Shown: in pieces, positions 21,816-33,255 of the stretch
Layout: every line of letters begins with the position of its first letter
How positions within the stretch are numbered: position 1 is the stretch's first letter
Source: Saxidomus purpurata
Taxonomy: Eukaryota > Mollusca > Bivalvia > Venerida > Veneridae
Length of the DNA stretch: 64,000 nucleotides
NCBI GenBank assembly: GCA_022818135.1
Contig: JAFMSR010000015.1
Span: 28,990,144 to 29,054,143 of the forward strand
Direction of reading: 5' to 3'
Notes under the pieces: generated by a model
What the model was told of the DNA's origin: nothing
The model's database searches: none
The model's input: only the letters and a program-made list of their open reading frames with translations
Position numbers and translations under genes: made by a program

Positions 21816-22950
21816 CGCCCGCCCGCCTGACATACTACATCGCCATTCTGATCATGACGTTTAAAGGAAACCTAATAAATAATAATAATCATCATCATTA
21901 TCATACCATCAGCTATATCATAATTGTCACAGTATTCACATTAATCACCATAACGATCATCACCACCATCAACCTCAACGGTTTACCTCATGACAAAAAT
22001 TGGAGGTCAGTAACTTCCATTTCCAGAAGATGTGTTTTGCTGGGTGACAGAATATACCCTAACATCTGCTAATAACTCCATATACGGACTATCAAATTAT
22101 TAGACGGCCCTTAAATGAACGAAGGATGTGGAAAAACTTAACAAACGCATTAGTCTTTGAACCCATTTGCCCACCAATCAAATCGCTCAGATTATTAAAA
22201 CTAACTACTGAAATCACTTATTAATTGAGATATGAAACCTACAAATAGGCGGTGTTCCTCCGCGGTCCACTCAAACGTAGTCCCTTTTAAGATATAGTCC
22301 CATTTCCTCCGTGTTTAAGTGCCACTTTCATGGCAGATTGACTTTTGTTTGATGTTCAATCGTTAAAAGGTCCCACTGTGTGTGATTTTAACCCTTATTA
22401 CAGCTTTCAATGACCAAATATGAAGTGTCAGCTAAATGAAGTGATTTTGGGTATTCTTGCGCTTCTACTGACAGAGTATTTTGTGTACAGAACATGTTCC
22501 AGTCACTTGACCAGGTCTTTCTTGCATCATGGTTAACATGCTGTTTTTTCGCAATTTTTTGTTCGTATAAAGATAGATCTTCAAAATAAGGATAGCTGTA
22601 CGAGACGTGAAAGACTGAAAGTCATGACAAAAAGAAGCTGTATTTAAGCAATTTTATGTAGAAAACAGTAGAGTCCGTATTTATAGGATTAAAACCTTAA
22701 GAGTTCGCTCTAAATAGAAAGCACTGCGCATGCGCCAGGAAACGCTACAAGCACCGCCTTATTAATAAACTAAGTAAAAGAACAACCTTCGTGAAAGTAA
22801 GAAAATGGCAAACTAGCAATGTATTTAAGCAAAAATTAAATCCAATACATCTATATAACTGATACTGAAATTACAATCATGTTTACACGTACCTGGATAA
22901 GAAAAGGTGAAAGAAAAGACGCTTTAATACACTTGAACACATTACTAAAT

Positions 22951-23534
22951 AAGGCAGCGCACTATTTTTTTAGTTGGTGGAGTGCATGTTTTTTTAATTT
23001 TCGTGTTTTCCTTTAATATAAGATGGGTTTCATTCGGTATGGATGCCATAATATTGGAGTATACTGACACTTATAATTCATGTAAAGAAAACTATTAATT
23101 AGTCAATCATTATGAAGAACGGATACATTTTTAAACATTTTCTTGCTTGTTGAGGAACAAAGCCTGTGTGGCAGAATCAGTTGAAATAAAGGAACTAAAA
23201 CATAGTTTACACCACAATCAACAAAGTCTTGTTGTTAAAATGTCTATTTACTAAGCCATTTTAAAGAAGAAGAAATAGAGATTTACTGCAAGACACCCAA
23301 CGAAACGAGAGTGTGTTGACGGTCGTGATACATTCACACTCTTTGTTTGTCAAAGAGCAAGATATTATGTCAAAATGTATCTGTTATTCATTATAGTTCA
23401 CTAATTCAAATATTTCTTTACGTGAACTAATAGTGTAAGTATACAACATTATGTCATCCCAACCAAGATAAAAATTTTGATGGAAAAAAATTAAAACACG
23501 CACCCAACCCACTGAAATATTTGTGCGCTACCTT
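22951..23534. mobile_element. piggyBac-like MITE, copy 1
   Basis: Ends aaggcagcgcac / gtgcgctacctt, with ATAA before and TTAA after. Subterminal 'ggatgccataatattg' faces 'caacattatgtcatcc' inverted. A related, larger copy is at 28324-29456. No transposase. Confidence 0.65.
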
Positions 23535-23989
23535 AAACGTGTTATCATGGAATATATTGTCATATATTGCAATGCACATCGTCACGCAGGTAGATGGTTT
23601 GTTATGTTCCGTCCATTCGTATTAATTCCCGATTGTTCAAAGAAAATCTAGAATGCTGGCTGCTAAAAATGTACATTAATAAGAGTGAATCAGCAAATAC
23701 CTGTGTGACGTAACAATCAGTAAGACTTAGGCCCGTATTCTAAGTCGAAACTCAAACTAACCGTCAGTGAGGTTAAGCAGTTGTAAGTAGGTGTAATTTC
23801 CTAACGGTACCATGGAACGCTCAGGTGATTCATACTTGGTATTCAACAAGGTTAGTTTCTCCAGGATTCACTCCAACAATAGTTAACTTTTGTTGATTGG
23901 CCATAACGCCACTGTCCGATGCACTCAAATATTGTTTGTGAATACCGATAATTTTTGACGGGTATTACGTAAACTTTGCTTTGAACTTG

Positions 23990-24800
23990 CGTTGTGATAG
24001 TCGTCATTTAACAAACGCAACTTGGATTATATATTTGACCAATCAGAATCTGAAAATTATTGGCAAACGTTTCGGAACCGGAATAAAACCCGTACTGCCC
24101 TAAAGCCTTCTGAAACACAAAATGTGTATATTTTTTTAGTATTATAGTTATTTATAATAAATCATGTTGTAAAGAAAGAAAAAAAGAACAGCGTTATGTC
24201 AAGGTATTCTGAGACAGTACAAGATCAACTTTGTATTCAACGAGGTGTTGGATACGGGGCCGGTACATCAAGCGTTATTGATTATTGGCTAGCGTTTGGT
24301 TCCTGGAATGTAAGCATTGCACTGCCAGGGAGCCTTCTGAAACACAAAATTTGTTTCCAAATTATGTAACCTACGTCGACCATCGCTTTTTTCGACGTAT
24401 GTCGTATACTTTCCGATTTGAACTTCCGTTGGTATGGACCGTTGCATAACCAACTGCGTTAAAATGTGACCAATCAGAATCTGCAAATTATTGGCTAGCG
24501 TTTCGGTACCGGAATAAGCAGTGTACTGCCCGGGCCTTCTTTATCAAAATAAGTTGTATATTTTTATTTTATAGTTATTTATAATAAATCATGTTGCAAA
24601 AAAGAAAAACAGAACACTTTATGTCAAGCTTACTGGAACAGTACGAAGATCAACTTTGTATCCAACGAGGTGTTGTAACGGGGCCGGACATCTAGCGTCA
24701 TTGATTATTGGCTAGCGTTTCGATATGCTGGAATAAGCAGTGTACTTTCCTGAGCCTTCTTAGAACACAAAACCTGTTAATTACGTCACCTACGTCGACC
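23990..24800 (+). repeat. Internal degenerate tandem units of the 3.0 kb element
   Basis: 'attggctagcgttt' recurs near 24283, 24492 and 24710, and 'gatcaactttgtatccaacg' near 24226 and 24648, giving an imperfect period of about 215-425 bp. Confidence 0.6.
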
Positions 24801-25726
24801 ATCATTTTTTTTTAAACATTATTACTTGTTAAAGTCAAATATAAATTTGCCTATCAGCCTAATATTATACATAGATTCAATGTGTATAAATGCTTTGCCA
24901 ATTAGGATCATCACTCATATGCCTAGGGTTATCAACTCGCATTTTGAAACCTTTGTATGTATATTTACACATGTTATCAACACAGAAGGTACAAAAATAA
25001 ATATGTTATCTTTGACTGTACAAGATTTTCTCTGCTGCCAGAATTCCATCACATGGCTAAAACTAGCTGATTAGCGAAAATTTAATACATTTGTATGATT
25101 GATGGACCTAGATGTACTCTGGTGACAAAATTTTGTCACCCGGGGTAGGCAGGGGGGTAGGAGGGGGTAACCCACGCTCCAAAAATTTGATTTATCCCAT
25201 GGTGTCATATTTGTTGTAGGACAGATTGGAATTAATTAAATGTTATTTCAAACCGAGGCATTTCTGGCCAGATGTTGATAACAGGAAGTTGTGTATTTCT
25301 GTTTATCGCACAATCCAGAATCGACGTTTCTCTGCTGCAGTTGCTTCTCAACATCAGTATCTTTCCAGTCTAACAGAATTGTGCTCAGGTGCAAAGCAAG
25401 TTTCGAGAAATTGGAGGATTTCTAGGCGCCATTTGAAGTATTGATTGTGTAGTCCATGGTTATGCTAAAGTTAACTAAATATGTTTAAACAAATGCACCA
25501 TAGCCGTATTGTTGTCTTACTCGCAAACTTATACTAACGTTTTAATTAGTAAGGCAACTTTTTGATTTAGTCAAAATTACTGGAGAGACCGATTAGCGCA
25601 GTGCTCAAACACACTCGCGTTTCACCAATGCCACTATCATGACTATACGCCGACACCTGCTCGGTCGTTTAAAAGGTTCGCATTTGCGTTTATTTGTTTA
25701 CTGTACCTTGCTGACTATAAATAAGA

Positions 25727-25749
25727 ATGATGATAATGATGATGATATG

Positions 25750-25810
<61 letters not shown>

Positions 25811-25817
25811 ACGATGA
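25727..25817. repeat. GAT / GCT trinucleotide microsatellite
   Basis: gatgataatgatgatgat, then about thirteen GCT/TGC units, then GAT units. Translated frames give poly-Ala/poly-Asp or poly-Gln/poly-His, which is composition and not a gene. Confidence 0.9.
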
Positions 25818-26808
25818 GAAACCTGTTGCATTATGGGACTGCTATTTTGAGCCCAACCTGAATCATTCGAAACAAAATATGTTGTACGAAGAGATCGTTT
25901 TCTTAACAATTTAACAATTTACTTGTCCGTCAGATGATCGCTTAAAAAATTACACTGCATAGCATTTCATTTAGACTTAATTATTAAATATTAAAGCGAC
26001 TATATAACAAGTTCTTGCAACTGAAAATGACTGCTTCCTTGAGTTCTGACCAATACTTGCGCCGATAGAAGGGATTGAGGAAGTCACTGTAACTTTTCTT
26101 TGACACATACTCCATCTAAGGAATCTGTCGCTCTATTTTCTGATTTTCTGATAACAACCAATTTCGAAAATTTACTTAAAATAACATTAATGCATAAATT
26201 GTATGTTTTTTTATACACAGGCGGAATACATCTATCGGTAGGGTTGCATTATTTCGACCGTGATAAATATGAATAATAAAAGGCAACATTTATATTTTCA
26301 GTTAAAGAAAGAAATATTTAAATAAATCCTTGCATATAATCATTGTTTTGCATTATAATACAGGTGGTCCAGCAGCTGAAATGTACCGTAACTGGAAATT
26401 AATTTTTATCCATTAACAAGCAAGCAGTGTGCAACTCCGATTTCTTTTACTTAATATATTCAACATCCTTTGTTTTCTATGACAGATAATTTCTTTTTCA
26501 CCAATTATTTTAATCAATTAAAATCCAAGTCTGTGAAAAAAATACGCTTTGCCTAATGCATGCATGTAGTAAGTCAACTTCGAGTATACTCCATAAAGTC
26601 AAGGTTGAGTGGCGAATATGAATACCGATTCTATACTTGACAGCCACTCAATTGAGTGTTCCTCGAGCTTTCCTTGAGCATTCCTCCAGTGAGTTCAAGT
26701 GGAGTATGAGTTTGAGTTCTGACTTAGAATACGGGCCTTTGACTTTAATTCCGCCCACAATACATATCGCTGGCAGCGCAAAAGGTTAAATGAGGTTAAA
26801 CACTAAGT

Positions 26809-26908
26809 AAGTTAGAGTTTATTAAGTCAGCTTTATTAAGTCGTTCGCTATCGCTCGCTCCCTTAGGGTTTCTTAATTGTTAAAATTTGACTTAATAAAC
26901 ACTAACTT
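26809..26908. mobile_element. Palindromic MITE, copy 2
   Basis: Same stems as 17817-17929 (agtttattaagtc / gacttaataaac), with the apex 'cgttcgctatcgctcgct'. Confidence 0.7.
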
Positions 26909-26910
26909 AT

Positions 26911-27674
26911 ACTTAGTAAATGCAGAGTCATTTTTGAACATGCAATTGTACGGCCTGGAGACACCCACGTGATGAATTACCATTAATTGTTCACACTTGC
27001 AATGGTAGTCCGTCGTAAAGAACTAATCATAACATAACATGACATAACAATAATTATACGAGAGCCTTTGGTTTGACTTTTTGTTGAGGTGGCCCTTCAA
27101 TACATTGTTCAAATACAGAGTACGTACGTTTACAGTTACGCTGGTCAGGTCTTTTACGCACAAACTAAGATTGGTTATATGCATGTACTCATGTAGAAGA
27201 ATTTTTAAAAACTTTGACAAAACAAAATGCTTTGACTAAAATGCAATTAGCACTAAGAAAACGTGAAATAAATGACGTTAAAAGACTCCACGCAGTAAAA
27301 CTATTCACAGCACAGGGGTCCAAAATATATTCATGTTCTTTCCTTAGATAATGTATTTAAGAACATAAATTTGTGTCGAAACCCCTGTGGTTCCATTTTA
27401 TTCGTTATGGTCTATTGGTTAAAAATGTTTTCTGAAACCGGTTTTTATTGACTGGCGATTCTAGGAATTGAAAACGACCGCCACAGTTTCAGTCAACACG
27501 GACAATACTATAGTGTTCAAGGTGAGATATTTTGTTTTCTTCGTTTCAATCCAAAACAATAAACTAAATGCCTTTCATATCTATTAAAGTGCATGTATGA
27601 ATCTAAAGGATGCTGGCATGGTATGGTTTTAATGCCCTCGCCATTCGAAAAATGATGACTGATGGAAGGGTATG
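26911..27674. other. AT-rich spacer
   Basis: Nothing coding or bounded seen. Confidence 0.4.
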
Positions 27675-27845
27675 TCCTTTCCACAGGCTCTGGCTCAGTT
27701 CTATATTAATCTTTTATAATCATGTTATATCCCGAAAAATTTTTATCTACTATTTCTACGATGCTGCGATGAGATATTTTTTCAACAGGAAAAATGAACC
27801 ATTCAGAAAATATCCCATCGCTGCATCATATATCAGTATAATATA
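27675..27845 (+). repeat. Inverted repeat arm (partner 30395-30625)
   Basis: 'ggctcagttctatattaat', 'tctactatttctacg' and 'gaaccattcagaaaatatc' occur in the same order on the complement of 30440-30615. The arms are diverged and enclose about 2.6 kb, including the TTAA element. Confidence 0.6.
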
Positions 27846-28323
27846 AAGTTAGCAACAATCACATATTTTTAAAGACATGAAGAACGTAACAAAATTCTTC
27901 TTGTCATATGGAAAATGTATGCTTGAGCTATGTAGACAACGTATGAAAACTTTGCATGGAACTTGACATCTGTAAAGAACAGTGACTCTGTATATACTAT
28001 TTTTTATTTTCAATCACTTAGTTTTTCAGATATTTTAATTGGTGAAAAAGCAAGCATGCATTATTTCTGTCGATTATTTTTGTACATAAAATTTTCAATA
28101 TTCCATGCATCCTCGGAAGGCCTTTATTTGTCATTATTTAAGAATTTGTTTCTACACATGTAAACACTATGAAAGTTTTGACACTTACGTGATTAGTATA
28201 AATGCAGTAATTTCATTAGTGAACGGTAAACTTGTCAGTATCTATAAAAAAAAGAGTATGTTAAGAAAGGACGATAACGTTATTGAAATAAGTTTGTTAT
28301 TGTTGTAGGTTATAAGATATTAA

Positions 28324-29456
28324 GGCTTCGCACTATTTTCTTTAGTGAGAATTAATATAGAATGGTTTTCATTTGGTTGGGATGCCATAATATTGTAATA
28401 TACTGACACTAATAATTCATGTAAAGAAAACTATATACTAGTCAATAGGTAAGAAGAGTGGATACATCTTTAAACATTTTCTTGCTCGTTGACGAACAAA
28501 GACTAAGGAACTAAAACATAGTTTACACCATTATCAACATACTCTTGTAGTAAAAATGTCTGTTTACCAAGCCATTTTAAAGAAATAAAAAAATTAGAAA
28601 TTTACTGCAAGACACCCCTCATTTTTTAGAGATATTTTCTAAAGTATGTATTTGATACAGAAATATGGAACAAGAGTTTGTTGACAGTGGTTTTAACTAT
28701 GTTGTAGTCAACGAGCAATATAATATGTCAAAATACACTCACCCAAAATGAAAACTTTACTCTTTTATTATACAAATGTTTAACACAATATTAAATCAAT
28801 GTATTTCACTCTGACTATAAAATAAGACAAATAACAAAGGCGGTAAAAGGCCTAAAGTTAAAAGTCATTTATCATGCATAAACGGGAGATAACTCATATA
28901 CTGAAAACAGACAGTTTATCAAAAACAAAATTGGTTGTCAAGACAAAATATTCTTTTTGCTCTCAGTTGAGAGAAACTAATGTCAAGACTAGAAAACTCA
29001 TGAAAACACAATGCAAAAGCGAGAGTTGAGACTCCAAAGAATCAAATTCTTCAATTACCTCCCTTTGAATTGAATATATAGGTGAATTTACGACCTTATA
29101 TCTGAATGCTCCTGTGATGATTTTTTTTTATTTTTTTTTTTTTTGATAAACTCACTTCCCAACTGATAAAGTTTAACATTCTTACAAATGATTGAATTCC
29201 ACCTCCTGCATTGTGAGGTATTGGTGTTTCTTCCTCATGCATAGTAAATCCCATTATAAACCTGTAAAGTTTTCATGTTGGGTCAGTTCTTCATTATAAT
29301 CCACTAATTTCAAATTTTCTTTACATGAACTACTAATGTAAGTATACTACAACATTATGGCATCCCAACTAGGATAAAAATAAAGTTTGATGTAAAAAGA
29401 AGAAATGAAAAATAATAAAACATGCACCCAACCCACTAAAAACATTGTGCGCGACC
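28324..29456. mobile_element. piggyBac-like element, copy 2, TTAA duplication
   Basis: TTAA at 28320-28323 and 29457-29460 flanks ggcttcgcac ... gtgcgcgacc. Subterminal inverted 'atgccataatattg' / 'acattatggcatcc' is shared with the copy at 22951-23534. No transposase frame. A T-rich run lies at 29120-29144. Confidence 0.7.
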
Positions 29457-30394
29457 TTAACATGATTAAGGCAGTATGCAAATGATAGAGCATTAAAATG
29501 CACTTAAACTACATTGTTTTAACTGGAACATGTGAAGTGTTCATAAGATTACAGTGCTTGCTGCTTATTGCACTTCACCAATTATCTTTTACTGCATAGA
29601 TTTCTTTCAACAAGCCTTAAGTTGACACAATGGGTATGAACCATTTCCCCTGTCAAAACTTACCCTGTTAACACCAAGCTTTTAAGATTTTACGCAAATA
29701 TACTAATTGTAATTAATTATTGTTCGACAGTAGATTTTCTTTCTTTAAATTGATACTAATTTTACTTGAGTATTCGGTGTCTTTAACAAAATATTCTTGA
29801 AATAAAAATTTCAAAATTTTCGTACGCTCTTGCATTTAATTTGGGTGGTTATATTAGCATGTACATCAAATATAATTATATATCTTTGAATATATGCAAT
29901 AATTTTTATTCTTATTTGTACTTTTTCACAGTAATGCGTAGAAAGTACCTGGTGTCAAGGGGTCAGAAGTTCAAGTTAATTTTGAAATTATCTCCCTTGA
30001 TTAAAAGGTGCTCGATTGTTGCTAATATACAGATAAAGGTCAGGATGGGAGTTTACGCGGCATACTTGTAGAAGATTTGAAAATCAGAATTTACACTATC
30101 GTCAGATTTTGAGTGATTATCATACTTGATGCACATAGCTATCTATGAGACAAACAAAACAAATTTCTGTTCAGTTATACGAAACTATGGTTATCCGTGA
30201 GCTGTAACCGCTTTAACCGGCAGCTGAAATGGTCAGGTACAAGTGATCTATGAACGAACTTTTCCTGCATATTTAATACGTGGTGAGTAAAAGATGCACG
30301 GAGACTTAAGCACTAGATCGATGTTTCTTGTTTGTTATTTGTGGTGTCGTTTGAGTACCTACGGCGAGTCTTTAAATGTCTACCATATAAGATT
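29457..30394. other. AT-rich spacer
   Basis: No gene seen. Confidence 0.4.
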
Positions 30395-30625
30395 TACTGT
30401 GCAAACCCTACAAGTGTGAAAGGTTTGATTTTCAAATGTTTTACTTGTATTTGAGTTACGCTGACGTTGTTGACCTTTAAATTATATGTGATGCTGTGAT
30501 AAGATATTTTCTGAATGGTTCTCTTTTCAACAAAATAACGTATAAATAGTAGAAAAAAACATGGTTTTGGTATCAATTATGCTAATAAAATATTAACATA
30601 GAACTGAGCCAATGCCTGTTGTGCG
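30395..30625 (-). repeat. Inverted repeat arm (partner 27675-27845)
   Basis: See the partner. The match includes 'gaaccattcagaaaatat' and 'ggctcagttctatgttaat' on the complement. Confidence 0.6.
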
Positions 30626-30857
30626 TCTGTGCGTGTATTTGTTTACTTTCACATCAATAAATTACGACAGTTTCAATGGATTTTATTCCGATTTTACATT
30701 TATGTTTATGAACATAAAATACAGGTCCCGTTCTATTTCTGTTACAATCTACGGATATTTATAGGAGTTATTGTCCCTTTTCGACTAAAAGTTCAGTAAA
30801 ATGGTGGTTTCCAATCAGTTACTTTTGAAAGGTTGCATGGACTTTATTCAGATATAA

Positions 30858-32965
30858 TGGCTATATTCAGAGTCGTCACTCGAACTCCACCTCGACTCAT
30901 ACTCGGGAAAGGCTTCCTTAAGGGATGCTCAAGGACGCCTCAAGTAAGGTGAACTCGAGTGACTAATTGGTATTCATAGTCAAAAGTCATCCTTGACTTT
31001 CCCGAGGAAGGTTTGAGGCGTTAATCACCCATAACAAATCTTTTAATAATTGATTCATACATAAATATGGAATACACACTGTAAAAGAAAACATGACAGT
31101 TTAAAGAATTGTGTAATCAGATACGATTCCGTTTCCCGCATCTTCAAGAAGTAAACCTAAAAGTCAGAGATTTTGATCAGCGATTATGGTGGCTGGATTT
31201 TGACAGAAAGGGTGGGGAGGTTAATTAAAATATATACATTGTACTAATTTATACTTAACAAAAAAAATAAAGAATCGTTTTTTTAAAGTTGATTTTCGTT
31301 TACGTAACAATATGATCTGATTTGAAAATAACAATGTTCTTGGTTGTTACCTCATCGGTCATCACACTATACATTTATATAAAAGTATGAGAAAGCATTA
31401 ATTGAATGTGTCGCTCTACTGACGCCATTTTCAAGATCACTGTTTTACGTGTGTACTCTTGCTGAGGCTAGGCATTGGTGCTTTATAAAAAATATCAATG
31501 CACATTGATTGTTTTAAAACAAATTGTTAAAAAATAAGTTGGCTTATCTTATAAGATCAGTACCTGGCTCTACCAGAAAAGCATTTTTTTTCATTGCAAC
31601 TGCCTCTCAGTATATTATTTACTTATTCAAGGTTTTGTCTGTCAAGACATTCAAATTATATGTAATTGACCCTTTTATTTTTTGTTGAGTATATTTTAGC
31701 TCGGTTACGCAACAAGTTCTCTTAGCTTATAATAATCGCTCTCGAGACACCATACTTGACCGAACCAATCACTTGTCAGAGAGAGATAGAGATTTTCATA
31801 TCTGGTACAGTTACAGCTGCATAAACTGAGACACCTGTGGCATAAAATGTTTTGGTCTAGGACATTTGTCAAGTAGCCTAACTGGGAATTGAACGCGGAA
31901 CCTTTAAGTTGCGAATCGAATTTCGTAATCACTGCACCAATGAGGCCGACACAGTTAGAGAGAGACAGTAAAGAACGAAGGTATGTGTCTCTGGGGGCGG
32001 GGGTGAGTTTGGTGCGATGCGGCAAAAACAGTTAATAATGTGCAGTGAATCCCTGTGCTAATGTATACAATTTAGCAAGATGCAACTTTGAAATCAGGGA
32101 AATAAAAACAGAGGGATAATTATACTGTTGAATCCTGATCGTGCAAGTTTTATTTCATGTTAAAATATAATATCCTGGTCTGACTCGGCGGGGAGGGGGA
32201 GAACCAAACCGACCCCCATTCCTACGCCTATGTTTTTCTTGTCCATTTATTGATTGTGTTGAGTGTACTTCACAATCCCCTTGATCGAAATCCCCTTGGT
32301 CCAAAAATAATCCCCTCTATGGATTTTACAAGTGAAAAGGCATATTTTGAATGAAAAAATGCACTAAATGTTTTATTTGTCTCTAGTTTTACTTTACTAT
32401 AGCGAATGATTGTAAAAAAAAATTTATTGAAATTACAATGTAAAATTAATTTAGGGGATTATGACTACTATGCCAAGGGGATTTTGAGTGTCTCCCGATT
32501 GCGCCCAGGCACCTCAACTGTCCAACTTTCTAAGGCGATATAGTCTGCGCAATTTGTCTAGGGTGAGTTTTTGGTCATAAAATATGTTTAATTGCCTACT
32601 GAGTTTTATTTCGTTTTTTAAGTACTAGTATAATATCTTAAGAAGAATTCCACATCATTAAAATCATCTAAGGGGTTGCCTCTGTCCCTTAAAACTATCC
32701 ATGGCATACGGACCTATACAACTTCATCTATTTCCTGCAATTCGTCAATTTCTCACTGGAGTCATATTCAAAATGACACCTTGAGTGCAGCTCGAGGAAG
32801 CGCTTTCGCTCCTCGAAATATCTGTCCTTACTCGAGGTTACTCGACCCTTCCTTACGTTTATGAATACCAATCGCTCCTCATTGGAGGAAATGCATCGAC
32901 CGTTAGCCGATTAAAGGTAATTATCTGTTCGAGTTTGAGTCGAGGAACGTTTTTGAATATAGCCA
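30858..32965. mobile_element. 2.1 kb non-autonomous element with TAA duplication, Harbinger-like
   Basis: TAA at 30855-30857 and 32966-32968 flanks tggctatattca ... tgaatatagcca. The subterminal regions are rich in 'ctcgag'/'actcgag' motifs in both orientations. It contains a SINE relic on the minus strand (31884-31952). No transposase seen. Confidence 0.75.
31884..31952 (-). repeat. tRNA-derived SINE head (minus strand)
   Basis: The complement reads 'tcattggtgcagtgatta' (box A type) and 'gcgttcaattcccag' (box B type) at tRNA-like distance. Relic inside the TAA-flanked element. Confidence 0.5.
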
Positions 32966-32968
32966 TAA

Positions 32969-33252
32969 GTTTGTGATCATGAAATGCATGTACGGTTCAA
33001 TCTTGGATACAAACCACACACTTCTGTGGGGGGGCATCCTTGTTTTATACACATTTCTAGTGTAGTCTTATAATAGTGTAGGTAGAATTTGAGTGAAACA
33101 AACATATTTTACTGGTACGCTTGAAAGACAACAGACCACGGACGCCAACTGAGACTAATCAAACAGTTCTAACATATTTTACCGTTGCGGTTTAAGTAGA
33201 AATTACTTATCCGTTGTCGAGTATAGTCGCTGAGATGAAATCGTAACACTTC
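32969..33252. other. Short spacer between two elements
   Basis: About 285 bp without recognised features. Confidence 0.4.
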
Positions 33253-33255
33253 TCA

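Larger units (their letters stand above)
23730..26737. mobile_element. 3.0 kb non-autonomous element, 3-bp duplication (TTA/TTT), Harbinger-like
   Basis: ggcccgtattctaagtc at 23730 faces gacttagaatacgggcc ending 26737. The neighbours are TTA (23727-23729) and TTT (26738-26740). It contains repeated units (23990-24800) with 'gattattggctagcgttt' and 'caactttgtattcaacgagg', a GAT/GCT microsatellite, and no transposase frame. The empty site is visible in block copy A. Confidence 0.7.
22195..26910 (+). repeat. Duplicated block, copy B, expanded by insertions
   Basis: Carries the same ordered landmarks as copy A (16923-17933). It is enlarged by a TTAA-type element (22951-23534) and a 3.0 kb element (23730-26737). 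Where copy A reads cagtaagac directly into gaaactttaatccgccc, copy B has the 3.0 kb element between cagtaagac and gactttaattccgccc. Confidence 0.75.

Noticed and set aside
25639..25914. Frame with poly-Ala/poly-Asp (plus) or poly-Gln/poly-His (minus)
   Set aside because: GCT/GAT microsatellite inside a non-autonomous transposon; no similarity outside the run.
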